57,500 nt of DNA, from contig JBAZWT010000004.1 of the NCBI GenBank assembly GCA_041660205.1, positions 1-57,500 on the forward strand, in the 5' to 3' direction. The position numbers were made by a program, and so were the translations under genes. Under the pieces are notes generated by a model. That model made no database searches. It was not told where the DNA came from and saw nothing but the letters and a program-made list of their open reading frames with translations. Below, piece by piece: positions 56,686 through 57,500 of this stretch (within the stretch, counting starts at the first letter, position 1; each line of letters starts with the position of its first letter). The DNA comes from Candidatus Babeliales bacterium. Lineage in GTDB: Bacteria; Babelota; Babeliae; Babelales; Chromulinivoraceae.

Positions 56686-57500
<815 letters not shown>

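Overview
The window is AT-rich bacterial chromosome ending in the first ~815 bases of a 16S rRNA gene. The 16S text, the very high share of small Sec-exported proteins, the ankyrin, J-domain and FtsH-like secreted proteins, MavL-like and EndoU-like effector domains, and many decayed partial gene duplications together suggest a host-associated bacterium of the Candidatus Dependentiae (TM6) type, an endosymbiont of amoebae or other protists. This assignment is inference from sequence recognition; no database search was run.

Layout. 1-2000: an exported protein cut by the window edge (minus strand) and cysS, which carries an in-frame repeat insertion. 2000-16800: an accessory island of exported proteins. 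It holds an AAA lid fused to a zinc peptidase, a stand-alone degenerate AAA ATPase, a 1031-residue EndoU-type toxin followed by probable immunity genes, a J-domain/ankyrin protein and an FtsH-like protease whose ATPase is dead. Three of these genes start from copies of one promoter-leader cassette, and three proteins share one membrane-anchor module. Remnants of duplicated genes lie between them. 17100-25800: a tandemly duplicated two-gene unit (minus strand) of a large exported protein (B) and a cytosolic partner (A). 26000-28400: a compact operon of Nudix hydrolase, radical SAM enzyme and methyltransferase, the last two with signal peptides. 28700-31500: small membrane and exported proteins.

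31500-39000 is more house-keeping: thioredoxin, a BI-1 family protein, a DUF1761-like protein, an NlpC/P60 peptidase, beta-carbonic anhydrase and a DEAD-box helicase. 39000-47900 holds a HINT-domain protein, a GIY-YIG micro-element repeated off the tRNA-Ser(UGA) 3' end, a third B-family protein of 1277 residues, an orphan ERF recombinase and three more tRNAs (Leu-CAA, Ser-GCU, Arg-ACG) with palindromic repeats abutting their CCA ends. 47900-56100 holds a MavL-like exported protein, Nudix, HIT, an exported alpha/beta hydrolase with a Cys nucleophile, an OPT-like transporter, an exported coiled-coil protein and prfB. 56100-57500 is the rRNA promoter, leader and 16S.

Two themes recur. First, enzymes that need ATP or SAM (AAA ATPase, radical SAM, methyltransferase) carry Sec signal peptides, which fits action outside the cell, perhaps in the host. 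Second, short palindromic repeats have invaded leaders, terminators, tRNA 3' ends and even the cysS coding sequence, and partial duplications have left readable fossils. The best candidates for an undescribed system are the EndoU toxin/immunity array with its decayed copy, the modular AAA/anchor family, and the A-B exported pair.
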